From Cercis canadensis (Eukaryota; Streptophyta; Magnoliopsida; Fabales; Fabaceae), in assembly GCA_003255065.1 (NCBI GenBank), contig QAOA01007002.1, forward strand, positions 225,670 through 289,669: a stretch of DNA of 64,000 bases. Reading direction: 5' to 3'. The translations under genes and the position numbers were made by a program. Positions 1 to 11,942 of the stretch are shown here, one piece after another. The stretch's first letter is position 1. Every line of letters starts with the position of its first letter. The notes below the pieces were generated by a model. The model was given only the letters and a program-made list of their open reading frames with translations, was not told where the DNA came from and searched no databases.

Positions 1-346
1 ATTAACTATTTAGACCTTTGAAATAGATTGTATGACTCAATTTTTTAAGATCAACTTCGCAATGACACTAAAATCATAAGTCATTTTTCGATAGGAGAGA
101 TATAGTGTTATTTCTCATTAAAAATGAGAGGTAGTTTAGCAAGCACCAAACACATATTTGTTGTTTGTTATAGATCCATGTTCCCTCATTTAGTAATATC
201 ACTTTGGTCACACACACACTTTTTCTCATGAGGCATTGGCAGCTTAGGAATCAAGCTAGCAGCTAGGTTTTCTTAAACATATATATATATATTTTTGGTG
301 AACTACAGGGTGCAAAGCACCCAGAAACAGAAAAACCAGAAAGAAA

Positions 347-687
347 CTATAGACCAGCAACATTAGCTCTCTCCAGAGCCGAACCCATGAAATCCTCACG
401 TAACACATCTCTCAAACAAATATGGGGCTCCATGAAATGAACAACTCCAAAGGCTCCCCCGTGACCCTCATTAGCTAATTTGTCCGCACACTTATTGCTC
501 TCCCTATAACAGTGATCAGTTGCACTTCCCAATCCCTGGAACATAGCTCTCGAATCTCATCCAAAATTCCTTGGCAATGATGGAACCTGATATGCGAGTT
601 ACGAACTAGTTGCAGAGAACTCATAGAATTTGATTCCACCACCACTTTCCTCACACCAATCTCCCATGCTAAACGTAACCCATGCAC
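347..687 (-). pseudogene. LINE ORF2 RNase H domain fragment
   Basis: Two overlapping minus-strand frames (687-475 and 544-347) read as the C-terminal RNase H-like domain found at the end of many plant LINE ORF2 proteins: the VVVESNSMSSLQLV block holds the aspartate/glutamate-bearing helix, and the ESNKCADKLANEGH block is the domain's last conserved motif. A frameshift separates them, consistent with the rest of this dead LINE. It lies directly upstream of the A-rich 3' tail, as expected. Confidence 0.75.
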
Positions 688-1204
688 AACCGCCTACAAC
701 TCAGCCGTTATAATTGTGCACTGACCCAGGTTGGCCAAAAGACTTGCCATAAAAGTCCCTGTATCATCACGAATAATGCACCACAAGCAGCAGAGGAAGG
801 ATTTGACTTGACTAAGCCATCAGTGTTCACCTTGCACCAACCACATTATGGAACCTCCAACCTATCAGCGTTCTAGTGCGAGCACAAGGATAGAGAAGCT
901 GGTCACAAGTCTTCCGGCATTCTTTAAACTCCCTAGCACGACCCCAAACCCGAAACACCAGATCGCTGGTATCACGAACACCATGATCAAAAATGAATTC
1001 ATTTCTATTTTGTCAAACCGCATGAACTGCTATCCCAAACACTATGGGCCAGTCATCATCAACTTGACCCCACTGCTCCTTAATGTTACTCTCTACCCAC
1101 TCACGCAAACCCAAGGAAAAAGAAACCGACCATCTATCAGTCTTTACAAGCCTGTACCAAACTGGAGAGACCCGATCACAGTCCCGCAGGGCGTGTAGAA
1201 CTGT

Positions 1205-2677
1205 CTAAGCTGCCTTCCCACATCGAGAGCAGATAGGCGAATCCACCATATGCCTATGATATCTAATTGCATTCGTAAGAAGGCTGTCTTGAAGAGCCAA
1301 CCACAGAAAGGTTCTAATTCTTTGAGGACCCTCCCAATGCCACACTCTCTTGTAAACCCCTGTAGATGTAGAGCCATCCTCTACCACTAAGCTGTTATAA
1401 GCAGATTTCACAGTAAAATCTCCATCATGGGATAATTCCAAGCAAGAACATCCTCACCATCATGCATGGCTCGGGGGTTTTATGGCCGCTATGCGACTGC
1501 AAACTTGGGTTGGCAGCAAGGGGTGCAACACAGACCAGTTCCACTCACCATCGGCTGCAACAAAATGAGAGACTGGGGCCTCTATATCCAATGAAACTGA
1601 ATCATCCATTATTACCTCAGCTAAGAAAGAAACACTCTGCACCCAAGGATCTTTCCAGAACTTCACAGACTTGCCATCACCCATTCTCCAAATAAGGTTA
1701 TTGTCCAACTTATTCCGTACATTACAAACACCACTCCATAGATTAGAACACGCTGGTTTCCTTTGAACAACAGGGAGAGTATCGCCTCCACAAGAATACT
1801 TGCTCCTTAGCACCTTAACCCACAAATCATCTCTCCTATTAACCAAACCCCACCCAACTTTCATCATGAATGCCGCATTAACGTGACGAGTATGATGCAA
1901 GCCCAAACCACCAAGCTGTTTCGGTTTGCTCACTCTCTCCCACTGGACCAAATGACTTGTGACCTAGGTCAGATCCCCAAAGAAATCTCCGACTCTGCTT
2001 ATCAACCTCATCACATGGAAGCATATTAGTTTGCATGGCATAAGCAGGGAGACCCGAAAGCACCGACTGGGACAAAGTTAGCCTACCAGCCAAAGACAAA
2101 GAGCTAGCTTTCCAGTTACTAAGCTTCCCCATAACCCTCTCAGTAATGTAGCTAAAAGTCCCTTTATGAACTCTGCCATGATGGAGAGGAACCCCAAGAT
2201 TCTTTCCAAGATCATTTGTTGCTGTAAACCCCAAACCTGAGCAATCTCAGACACATGGTTATGGTTGATATTTCTGGAGAAAAAAATCTTGGTCTTATCC
2301 GCTTTAACTTTCTGGCCAGAACTAGTACAAAAGAGGTCCAAACAGTTTTTTATAACTTCCATCTGCTCCATAGAGGCTTCAGCAAACAAGAAAATGTCAT
2401 CCTCAAATCAAAGGTGAGAGATTGGAGGCCCATTGCGCACAAGAGAGACTGGCTTCCAGATACCATCCTGAACAACAATAGAAATTAACTGAGAAAGTTG
2501 CTCAACACAAAGCACTAAAAGAAAAGGAGATAAGGGATCACCTTGGCGGATACCGCGAGAGGGATTAAACTCACCAGTAGCAGTCCCATTCCACAGAATA
2601 TTCATGGAAGAACTCGTGATGCAATGCCATATAACCTCAATCAACTGCTTGTCTAGACCCACATTTATCTTTCCCAC
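1205..2677 (-). pseudogene. LINE ORF2 reverse transcriptase and zf-RVT fragment
   Basis: The frame at 2677-2408 carries the RT motif GIRQGDPLSPFLL typical of plant LINE reverse transcriptases. It ends in a stop just before the catalytic FADD-type motif, which reads FEDD here (about 2396-2407), then continues in a neighbouring frame (2389-2078) with the usual ...SSGQKVKADKTKIFFS segment. Pieces at 2234-1878, 1951-1460 and 1441-1205 follow, the last with the FLWLALQDSLLTNA and CSRCGK segment of the zf-RVT zinc-binding region. Stops and frameshifts separate the pieces, and the A-to-E change in the catalytic motif would itself inactivate the enzyme. Homology is by motif recognition, not by a search. 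Confidence 0.8.
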
Positions 2678-2690
2678 CTTACTTATTTTT

Positions 2691-4824
2691 GTTTCTACTT
2701 AAATTTTTTTTTGTTTTTCTATTTTTTCTCAGTTTAACTTCTTTTTTTCTGGGGGTAAATCACCTTAAATTTTTGTTTTATGTTTGCTTATAAGCTTTTA
2801 ATCTTTTTTTTCTAGTAAAAAAATAAATTTTTATATTTTAAAGTATAATTATTATATACTAAATATAATTCAGTTGGAGATAGTCATAGTGTTTATTNGA
2901 GATAGTCATAATGTTTATTTTATAAGTTTAAATTATTGTTACTGTATTAAATTATTAAATTAATTATTCATGTAATTAACCTTTTTATTATATAAATGTA
3001 TTATTACAATTAAAAACCATACGTAATATACTGTAGAAATATATTATCTCTATTTTCTAGATCAAACTTATAAATTAATGACATAATATACTTGAATATT
3101 TCTTAATACGTATATTCATAAGTAAAGTAACTTATTCCATATTTTTCAAAAGTTCTTTTAATCTAAAACTTTTATTACACTCATATGTACATTTTAACTA
3201 TAATATATGTATAAGTGCGGTAACTAAACTGTTCAGTTTTGGACGGTTCAATTGCTTGAACGGTTCAAGGGTCTAAACCAGACTGTTTCAATGACCAGGC
3301 ATGGATCCGACCAGTTAAACCAACTGGTCTGGTTCAATTTCTTCAAATTTTAAATATACAAATCTTATCTTCATTTTTCTCAACTTAGTTGTTATTATGA
3401 CAAAAAGACTATAAAAGGAAAAAACAAGGAAGAGATGAAGAGCCATTCCAAACTCATATTTCCAACCCAAAGAAGAGGGAAGCAGGAGGAGCATCAAGAA
3501 TAGAGCAGCTCAAATCGACGCTAAGTTGGGATCTTCACAATAGATCATGAAGTATCGTATCTCATAGACAAGGGGATCTTCTTCTTTCTTGCTGTTGCAC
3601 CACACTGTCAAAGCTTTAACTACCATAATGCTGCCATTTGAGGGTTAAGAGGGTGTTTAATTAGATGATCAGTAAATAGGATTCAGCCAGAGCTATATAT
3701 AAGTAACATGTGTTGCTCAAGCATGTAAATTGTGGTTTGGTTGTTGATGCACACAAACTGTTGGGTAAAATGCCCAAGTAATATAATGATGTTTAAGAGT
3801 GCAAAATATTACATTAAGGATAATAAGGTAAAATACACACATAAATGGATTTCTTTTCATTACCAAATTAGTTCCAAACATGAGAGTTCATTTGTAAATC
3901 AATTGAATTCGTAATTTCTAAAATTGGTTTGAAACAGGAGAATTCATTTATAAATCATTTCAAATCAAATGAATTCAATTCATTTATATTAGAAAAGTGT
4001 CCCAAAAATAGTTTTGAGAAAATCTTTTTTATGTTTCTTTTGCTTATTTTCTATCTTTTAATTTATGGTTTTACCTCTTGAGGATTTCTTGTGCTCTCTT
4101 CTGTACCTTCTTCCTGCTTCATCAATAGTACTTCGTTCTCTATCTCGGAAGACAATTATAGATTTTGAAAAGGAAAAGACAGAAAATTAATAAAAATTAG
4201 GATAATATCAAAATTTTAACTACAGAGTGAAAACTTTGCACACTATGCTAGGTAAAGCAGGGTTTTCCTTGCAAAGGAACCACAAATCCCCTATAAAGAA
4301 GTAGGATAAGGTCATTTTCTCATTTGAGGGCACTGTGAAAGTACAACATAATTTTTTTAATTCATTCACATAATGAAAATTTCACAATATTATTTCTATA
4401 GACAAATTGTTTCAACTCCTTTTGATAATTGTGGGCACTTGTCTAGAAATCTTATACATCCATATATTAATTATGAATCTTCCCAAAGCTTCGAACCATG
4501 GTTTTACCTATACTACGCCCAATACTTGCAATGATAGTAGCCAATAAAAAAAAATTGATTTGGAGGAACCAGGCTAATGAAGGGTAATTTTATATATTAA
4601 ATTTTATAGTAATAAGTGGGCTGCCAAGATAGTAATTTTGCTTGTAGAAATAGCCACACAGCCATAAGGTAAAGAAATGAAAGATAAAGATATACTACTT
4701 TCTTCTTTCAAAAAAAGAAAATAAAACTAAATCACTAAAACCAATTTCATAAGTGCACATTTAAGTGGCTTTATCCATGAATTTATAGTGAATGCACCTA
4801 TACGTACATCATGCATCAATGCAC
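2691..4824. other. AT-rich non-coding stretch
   Basis: No credible coding sequence. The stretch is strongly AT-rich. A single unknown base at 2898 sits between two copies of a 22-bp repeat that differ at one position. At 3225-3345 there is a patch rich in GGTTCAA/AACCAG words (gene-like base composition, some inverted symmetry) that may be a worn MITE, but I could not define its ends. Confidence 0.6.
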
Positions 4825-5069
4825 ATGAATGATTTTATATTTAACACGCCCCGTATAGGAAAGCCTTTTGGGCTTAAAGCATAGGCATAGCACAAGCCCA
4901 CTTATACATTGTGCTAAAATTTCAATTTTATTGAGAAATTAAGTGGGGAAAAAAGGATTTGATCTCTTAACCGTTTGATCAAAGAGGCTTTGATACCATG
5001 TCAAAAACTGATTCAACCTAAAAACTTATGCAGTTAGGTGAAGACCTATGAATTATTTTATATTTAACA
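4825..5069 (-). mobile_element. TRIM-like miniature LTR element
   Basis: On the minus strand a 71-bp LTR-like block (5069-4999) begins TGTTAAAT and ends TTGACA. It is followed at once by TGGTATCAAAGCC (4998-4986), a primer binding site complementary to the initiator methionine tRNA 3' end. After about 140 bp of non-coding internal DNA, the first 22 bp of the same block recur (4846-4825), so the second LTR is truncated. There is no coding capacity. The layout fits the widespread plant TRIM class; a SINE is less likely because the primer site abuts the repeat. Confidence 0.6.
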
Positions 5070-5765
5070 TGCACAAGTTAACCCCCATCACTCCCATTAG
5101 ATAAATGAATTATGGATTTTATTGATTACATACATGCACAAATAATTGTTAAATGATCCAGTTGAAAATGCATGTTTTTGAGGAAATGTATTGTGAATAT
5201 ATGTTGCTTAATGCAAACTAAAAAATCATCCAAAGAATGAAGATTAGTAGAAAGAAATCTTTATAATTGTAAGGAAAAATGATCACTCCAAATTCCAGGA
5301 TACCAATTCTTGCTTTGTTTTCTTTTGATCACTTATAAAAGCTATGCTGGCTGGCCTGTATAGCTGAATCTCTCACTTCCTGAATCCATTTAGCTTGATC
5401 ATAGAAGAATAGCCGGTGCAGTTGCTGTTAAACATAAGCCAGTGGTAGAAAGAGAATGGTACTTGGCAGCATAAGCAGCCGAAGGTGTTCCAACCTCTAA
5501 AACCCTTCAACTCTGCACCATTGAGCTATCGCTAGCCATTGATTCAATCCTTGATAGCCATGTTGCCCTTGAGACGTTGTTTCTGTCTGTGGAGCCATAC
5601 CAACAAAGCAAAATGACTAGCCTCCTTGAAGGCCTTTATTTAGACAATTATGAGCTTAACAAGGTTGGTCCTCATAGCTGAAGACAAGGAAACGTATAAT
5701 AGAAGTGTACAATAATTCCTACAATAGTTTTCTGAATGTTATAATAATGATAATGTATATATGAG
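5070..5765. other. Non-coding DNA upstream of the reductase relic
   Basis: No supported gene. The 5' exons expected for the alkenal reductase pseudogene that starts near 5766 were not recognised here. Confidence 0.5.
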
Positions 5766-6267
5766 ATGGCAATTCAGGTGATAACAACATTTGGAGTTAG
5801 AAGGGTAATCCGATCGAAGGACAATAACTACAAGGAAGGGGATATTATTTTCAATGGATCTTCCCATGTTGCTAAGTATTATGTGATGCTCACTGAGGCC
5901 CTTGGAAAAAATTGTCTACCCAACGGTATTTCATTGCAAGATTATCTTATCTCTTTGTTTGGTTTTTTTTTTTTTTTTTTTTTTTTTTTCTCTTTAGTTT
6001 TAAGAAAATCAAATTTTAAACTATTTTTGTGGATTCGTTCAACTGTGGATTTGTTTATCTTATCTCTCCCTTTTTCAAAAATGTTTTGAAAAATTTCTTT
6101 AAAATGCGTATAAACTTTTTAAACTGGTATAAACTTTTTGTCTTTGTGTAGTTAAAATTACAAAAAACCATCCTTCAATTTATGTACTTAACTAGATTAT
6201 GGGTTTAATGTTTGCAAGATTACTAGGTTTTGTAGCTTGGGTGAGAATTGGTGGCAGACGCAACACC
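5766..6267 (+). pseudogene. NADP-dependent 2-alkenal (double-bond) reductase relic, upstream part
   Basis: These enzymes of the zinc-independent medium-chain reductase family reduce the alpha,beta double bond of reactive carbonyls in the cytosol. The frame at 5766-5960 reads FGVRRVIRSKDNNYKEGDII and then NGISLQDYL, matching the N-terminal domain of the family. A GT at about 5961 opens an intron holding a long T run (5952-5990), and after an AG near 6207 a second exon reads LGFVAWVRI, the family's PGFxAWxGIE segment. A frameshift follows within about 10 codons. The exon is then cut at 6267 by the retroelement nest and resumes at 21477. The start at 5766 is only the first in-frame ATG; upstream exons are missing. 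Confidence 0.75.
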
Positions 6268-6272
6268 AGATT
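6268..6272. repeat. Target-site duplication AGATT (left) of the outer Ty3 element
   Basis: AGATT directly precedes the LTR start TGATGACAAT at 6273. The same five bases follow the far LTR end at 21476. Confidence 0.85.
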
Positions 6273-6592
6273 TGATGACAATCATCAAGGCAACACCAAC
6301 AAGACTCCAAATGATCCATTGCAAATGCATAGAGGGCCAATCACAAGAGCTTGAGCAAAGAAGATGCAAGCTACTTCGAGTGAACTCATTGAGAGGATTT
6401 GGACACAAATTATAAGGCAAGGAACAAGGCATGAAGATTTGGGCCTAGACGGAAGCTCAGGGATTGTGTGCTTGATCCAAGCAACTGAAAAAGAAGTTGC
6501 TGAAGAAGAGCCTGGCGCCTCAGCGCCTTGTTCCCGCACCTAGGTACCCAAGCCACCCGAGAGTTGTTGCCTCAATGCTGAAGAGAAAGTGC
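6273..6592 (+). repeat. Outer Ty3 5' LTR, first segment
   Basis: Matches 20640-20880 of the 3' LTR, including the encoded end of pol (...TRAxAKKMQAT...) and the stretch ending in GAAGAAGAGCCTGGCGCC. It is interrupted at 6593-6597 by the CTAGG duplication of the nested Ty3 element. Confidence 0.8.
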
Positions 6593-6597
6593 CTAGG
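6593..6597. repeat. Target-site duplication CTAGG (left) of the nested Ty3 element
   Basis: CTAGG precedes the terminus TGATGCGATT and matches 14330-14334. Confidence 0.85.
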
Positions 6598-7395
6598 TGA
6601 TGCGATTTCCTAGAGACTTAGAACAATCCAATCAACTTAACACCATGTAAGACCAAAGATCCCAAATAGATTAGCAGGAGTTCAAATGAACAAGATAAAA
6701 GTGAATGGAATTAAGGTGAAGACCCTTGAAATCAAGGGATGGGCAACTCAGCTTAACAAGCTAAACCTCCCAAACACTATGATAAATCAAGAACCAATGT
6801 GTTCAATGATGAAAAATGAAGGAATCGCCACACTCTAGATTCAAGAAGAAGAAAGGGAGTGATAAGATTCAGGCAACCAAGCTAGACTCAACCTAGCTGG
6901 TCCCAAGCTCTCAATAGAGAGAAAAGAGAAGTTAAACTCTCAATTTCAATTATCAAATTGTTAATTCTTGCTGAGGACAAAGGCCTTCAGCTCCTTATAT
7001 AGTTCAGGAGAAAACTAACAAGCCTTAATTCAAAATAACAAAAAGGAATTAAAACTCGTAGAACTAACATGGCGCGACACGGCCATAACACGGCCGTGTT
7101 CGTCTTCCAGAGAGATCCATTTTAGACACGGCCTGGACACAGCTTGTACTCATGGCCGTGTTCCCTCTCGAGTAGCAGGACACGGCCTAGTCTCAGTAGT
7201 AACACGGCCGTGTTCATCGTTTTGGGCAGAAATGCAAGTGATCAGCTGGACTTGCCCTTCAAGACATAGTCCTTGCAAGCTTGTTGCAATAATAATCCCA
7301 CGTTGATTCGCAACTCCTTGGCTCGTGCCCTTGTCAATGGACCCTCGACTTCCACATCTTTGGTATCCTTGACAGTGCTACCTTGAATCGCATCA
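6598..7395 (-). repeat. Nested Ty3 3' LTR
   Basis: 798 bp, plus-strand edges TGATGCGATT and AATCGCATCA. It holds the stop codon and last 51 codons of pol (7242-7395). At 7076-7218 it contains several copies of ACACGGCC and its complement, two of them as the full palindrome-like AACACGGCCGTGTT. Confidence 0.92.
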
Positions 7396-10300
7396 TCCCC
7401 TCCCTCTTCAAAAAGATTTGCCCTCAAATCTTCAGTATCTATATCAACGAAATGAGATAGATTAGAAACATTAAAGGTAGAGCTAATTTGAGGATTACCT
7501 GGGAGCTCTATCTTGTATGCATTTTCAGCCACCTTTTGTAGCACCTTGAAAGGTCCATCACCACGAGGCATGAGCTTTGATTTCCTTTGTAAAGGAAACC
7601 TCTCTTTGCGCATATGCAGCCAAACTAAGTCTCTGGGTTTAAAAATAACCTTTTTCCTGCCCTTGTTAGCCTTAGATGCATACTTGTCATTCATTTTCTC
7701 TATTTGGGTTCTGACCTTAGCATGCAATTGCTTCACATAATCTGCTCTTTTTTTCCCATCCAAACTAACCCCTTTATGCAATGGTAGATGCGACAAATCA
7801 AGTGGAGTTAGCGGATTAAAACCATAGGCAATTTCAAAAGGAGACATCCTAGTGGTATAATGCACTGCCCTATTGTATGCAAACTCCACATGTGGGAGAC
7901 AATCTTCCCAAGCCTTTAAATTTTTATGAATGATGGTCCTCAACAAAGTGGACAAGGTTCGATTGGTTACTTCCGTTTGCCCATCCGTTTATGGGTGGCA
8001 AGTGGTGGAAAACAACAATTTAGTGCCCAATTTAGTCCATAGAGTTCTCCAAAAATGACTAAGGAATTTAGTGTCTTTATCAGAAACTATACTCCTAGGC
8101 ATGCCATGTAACCTAACCACATTTTGGAAGAACAAATTAGCAATGTAAGTGGCATCACCGGTCTTTTTACATGCAACAAAATGAGCCATTTTGGAAAATC
8201 TATCCACAATCACAAAAATAGAATCATGCCCATGCTTGGTTCTTAGCAACCTTAGAATAAAATCCATGGAAAGGGCTATCCAAGGTGCCTCGAGTACAGG
8301 TTGGGAAGTATAGAGCCCATGAGGTTTTGTGGAAGATTTAGCATGCTTACATGTTATGCACCTAGCACAAATAACTTCTACTTCCTTTCTCATGTGTGGC
8401 CAAAAAAAATGCTCATGCAATGCATCATATGTCTTTTGAACCCCAAAATGTCCCATGAGGCCTCCCTCATGTGCTTCCCTAGTGAGCAACTCACGCAAAG
8501 AACACTTAGGCACACAAAGTTTATTTTTCTTAAACAAATAGCCATCATGCTTATAAATTCCCTCAACAGCACCCTTATCACATGCATTATAATACCCAGA
8601 AAAATCTTCGTCACTAGCATACATTTCCTTAATTTGCTCAAAACCAAGCAATTTGCAAGTAAGAGTAGAGATTAGGGTATACCTTCTTGAGAGTGCATTT
8701 ACCACCACATTGTCAACTCCCTTTCTGTATTTGATCACATAGGGAAAGGACTCAATAAATTCCAGCCAACGTGCATGCCTCTTGTTCAAACTCACTTGTC
8801 CCTTCAAATGCTTAAGAGTTTCATGATCCGAATGAATCACAAACTCCTTAGGCATGAGGTAATGCTGCCAAGTTTTCAAAGCTCTGACTAATGCAAACAA
8901 CTCCTTATCATAAGTAGAGTAATTAAGAGAAGCACCATTGAGTTTTTCACTAAAATAAGCTATGGGGTGTCCTTGTTGCATTAGGACAACACCTAAACCT
9001 AACCCAGATGCGTCACATTCTACTTCAAATGAACCCTCAAAATTGGGAAGTTGCAGCAAATGGGCATTGCATAGCTTGTCTTTTAAGGTTTTAAAAGCTT
9101 TCTCTTGCTCACTTTCCCACTTAAAGCCTACACTCTTTTTCACCACCTTTGTCAATGGAGCAGCAATGAAACTAAAATTAGGCACAAACCTATGATAAAA
9201 ACTAGCTAATCCATGGAAACTCCTCACATCACTCAAGGTCTTAGGCGTTGGCCACTCATCAATGGCCTTCACCTTTTCCCTATCCACTTCTACCCCCTTT
9301 GAACTTATGACAAACCCAAGAAAGATTACATGGTCAGTACAAAAAACACATTTCTTAAGGTTTGCATACAGCTGTTCCATTTTCAAGGCTTGGAGTACAC
9401 ATTTCAAATGTTTCACATGCTCTTCTAAGGATCTACTATATATAAGAATGTCATCAAAATAGACCATAATAAATTTACCAATAAATTCTCTAAAAATGTG
9501 ATTCATGAGCTGCATAAAAGTGCTTGGAGCATTGGTTAAACCAAATGGCATCACCATCAACTCATATAAGCCAAATTTAGTTTTAAAAGAGGTTTTCCAT
9601 TCATCACCTTCTCGGATTCTTATTTGATGATATCCACTCTTAAGATCAAGTTTAGAGAATATGCATGATCCATATAGTTCATCCAACATATCATCTAACC
9701 TAGGAATAAGATGACGATATTTTACTGTTATCTTGTTGATAGCATGACAATCAACGCACATCCGCCAGCTGCCATCTTTCTTTGGCACCAACAAGACGGG
9801 AACGACACAAGGACTCAAACTTTCTCTAATATGACCCTTGGACAGTAGTTCATCAACTTGCTCCTGGAGTTCTTTAGTCTCTTCCGGGTTTGCTCTATAA
9901 GCGGGCCTATTAGGTAGAACCGACCCCGGGACAAAGTCCATATGGTGTTCGATTCCTCTTATGGGTGGCAGCCCTATAGGCGTCTCCTGCGGGAACACAT
10001 CATCATACTCCTGCAGCAAGGACACAATAACACTAGGAAGAGAATCATCAATGTTAGCCATATTTAAATAAGCTTCCTTACAAATAAGCAGCAGCATAAT
10101 TTTATGGGAAAAGAAAGCACTCTTGACCTCACTAGCTCGTGCAAAAAAATTGACTTTCTTCTCTCCACTCTTGTGTTTTTCACCTTGCAGTTCACTCACT
10201 TGATGTTCAGATTTTTTTTTACTCTCTTCCCTTTTGGAATTTTCTGGTTCCTCTTTCTTTTGCCTCTTCTCTCTTGTTTTCTCTTTGCACCTTTTTTCTT

Positions 10301-11942
10301 GCTCTCTTTTAAGATCACAATCCTTTTTGAGCCTCAATTGATCTTCTAGGATTTGTTTTGGAGTCATAGGAATCAAGGTGATTGGCTTTTTGTTGAAAAC
10401 AAAAGAGTACTTATTGGAGTACCCATGATGAGTGACTTTGCGGTCAAATTGCCAAGGCCTACCAAGAAGTATGTGGCTGGCCTGCATAGGAATAATGTCA
10501 CAAAGCACCTCATCCTCATACTTGCCAATAGAAAAAGAAAGCAGAACTTGTTTGCTTACTTTGACCTCTCCACTATCATTGAGCCATTGTAGAAGATAAG
10601 GTTTGGGGTGTGTAACCATAGTCAATCCCAACTTGTCAACCAGAATTTGACTTGCCACATTTGCACAGCTCCCCCCATCTACTATCATGCTACAAACCTT
10701 CCCTTGTACCAAGCAACGAGTGTGGAAAATACTCTCCCTTTGTGCTTCTTGTAGTTCTCCCACTTGAGCACTCAAAGCTCTCCTACCTACAAGCAATTCT
10801 CCATCCTCGGGTAGCTCACCATTGTCTTGGTCACCATCACTAGCACTTGACTCTTCCTCTTCTTTGTCACTTTCCGAAACCACATCTCCATCACCCATTA
10901 ACAGCATAGCTCTCTTGTTGGGACATTGTGAAGCAATGTGCCCTACTCCAAGGCATTTAAAGCACTTAATATCTCGCTGCCTTTGTGGTGGTAATGTCTC
11001 GGTTTTGCCTCTTTGAGGATGAGTAGAATCTTTGTTCAGCGATTTGTAGGGTTCTGTTTTAGGTTTGAAGTTAACAACCTCCTTATCCTTCTTCCAAGAT
11101 GTTCTCCAATTAGGTGTGGTGGTAGAATTATACCTAGCAGTATTTCTCCTCTTGAATTGCCTCTCAACTTGAATGGCCTTATGGAGAAGGTCTTCCATGT
11201 CCACAAAGTGCTAAAGTTCAACAACATTAGCAATCTCTCGGTTTAGCCCATGGAGGAACCTTGCCATTGTTGACTCTCTATCCTCCTCAATGTTGGCCCT
11301 AATCATAGAGACCTCCATTTCTTTGTTGTAATCTTCTACACTCTTGGAACCTTGCACCAATCCTTAAAGTTTTTGATACAGCTCCCTTTGATAATAACTA
11401 GGAATGAATCTTTTCCTCATGACCGCCCTCATTTCCTACCATGTGGTAATCGGTCTTTCACCATTCCTCCTTCTAGTTACCACCAATTGATCCCACCAAG
11501 TTAAAGCATAATCTACAAATTCAATGGCTGCCAACTTGACATTCTTCTCATCTGAGTAGTTGTGGCAATTGAATACCATCTCCACCTTCTTTTCCCATCC
11601 GAGGTAGGCTTCCGGATCGTTCTTTCCTTGGAAACTAGGAATGTTCATCTTGATTGTGCCAAAATCATCATCAACTCTTCTTTTCCTTCTTGGTTCTCTT
11701 TCCCGAGCTGCTCTTCTTTGTGGAATAAAATCATCGGAATCGCTTGATCCACTAGCTTCACTGCCCTCTCTCCTCTGCCTATCTCTTGCATAAGGATTAC
11801 GGACTGGCTGCTCGTTCACTCGGTGCTCCATTGTCTCCATCCGGTCATTCATAGCCTCAAACATGAGATTCATGCGAGTAAATTGTTGCTGTGTGGCTTG
11901 CATGAACATTTGGGGGTCAATTTGCTCATTTCGGTTATCCAT
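7242..11942 (-). pseudogene. gag-pol polyprotein of the nested Ty3 element (one frame, four stops)
   Basis: A single frame of 1566 codons from ATG 11942 to TGA 7242, with in-frame stops at 11436-11438, 11364-11366, 11211-11213 and 7989-7991 and no frameshift. Order: gag (GKNDPEAYLGWEKKVEMVF); zinc knuckle [14 protein letters not shown]; aspartic protease with [13 protein letters not shown] (Asp-Gly-Gly instead of Asp-Ser/Thr-Gly); reverse transcriptase with VYFDDIL; RNase H ([13 protein letters not shown]); integrase with an HHCC zinc finger ([19 protein letters not shown] ... CARCITC) and catalytic Asp in SMDF and SDKD, the Glu following the 7989 stop in TDGQTEV; then a C-terminal tail ending in GPLTRARAKELR. 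At least two stops fit Gln codons (CAA/CAG) changed to TAA/TAG. Otherwise well kept. Confidence 0.9.
7396..7415 (-). promoter_or_regulatory. Polypurine tract inside the pol coding region
   Basis: On the minus strand GAAGAGGGAGGGGA abuts the LTR start TGATGCG. It is the expected plus-strand primer for reverse transcription, and here it also encodes the residues FEEGGDD of pol. Confidence 0.75.

Larger units (their letters stand above)
290..2690 (-). mobile_element. LINE (L1-type non-LTR retrotransposon), 5'-truncated and decayed
   Basis: Read on the minus strand, fragments follow in the order expected for the second half of a plant LINE ORF2: reverse transcriptase, thumb region, zf-RVT region, then RNase H. 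The 5' part of ORF2 (endonuclease and first half of RT) and all of ORF1 are missing; the homology stops near 2690, which fits 5' truncation during target-primed reverse transcription. The 3' end lies near 290, followed on the minus strand by a short A/AT-rich tail (about 270-295). The frame is broken by several stops and shifts, so the copy is dead. I did not find a convincing target duplication. Confidence 0.85.

Noticed and set aside
8301..10592. Plus-strand open frames across the nested Ty3 pol
   Set aside because: Antisense shadows of the minus-strand pol frame, which carries all the domain motifs.
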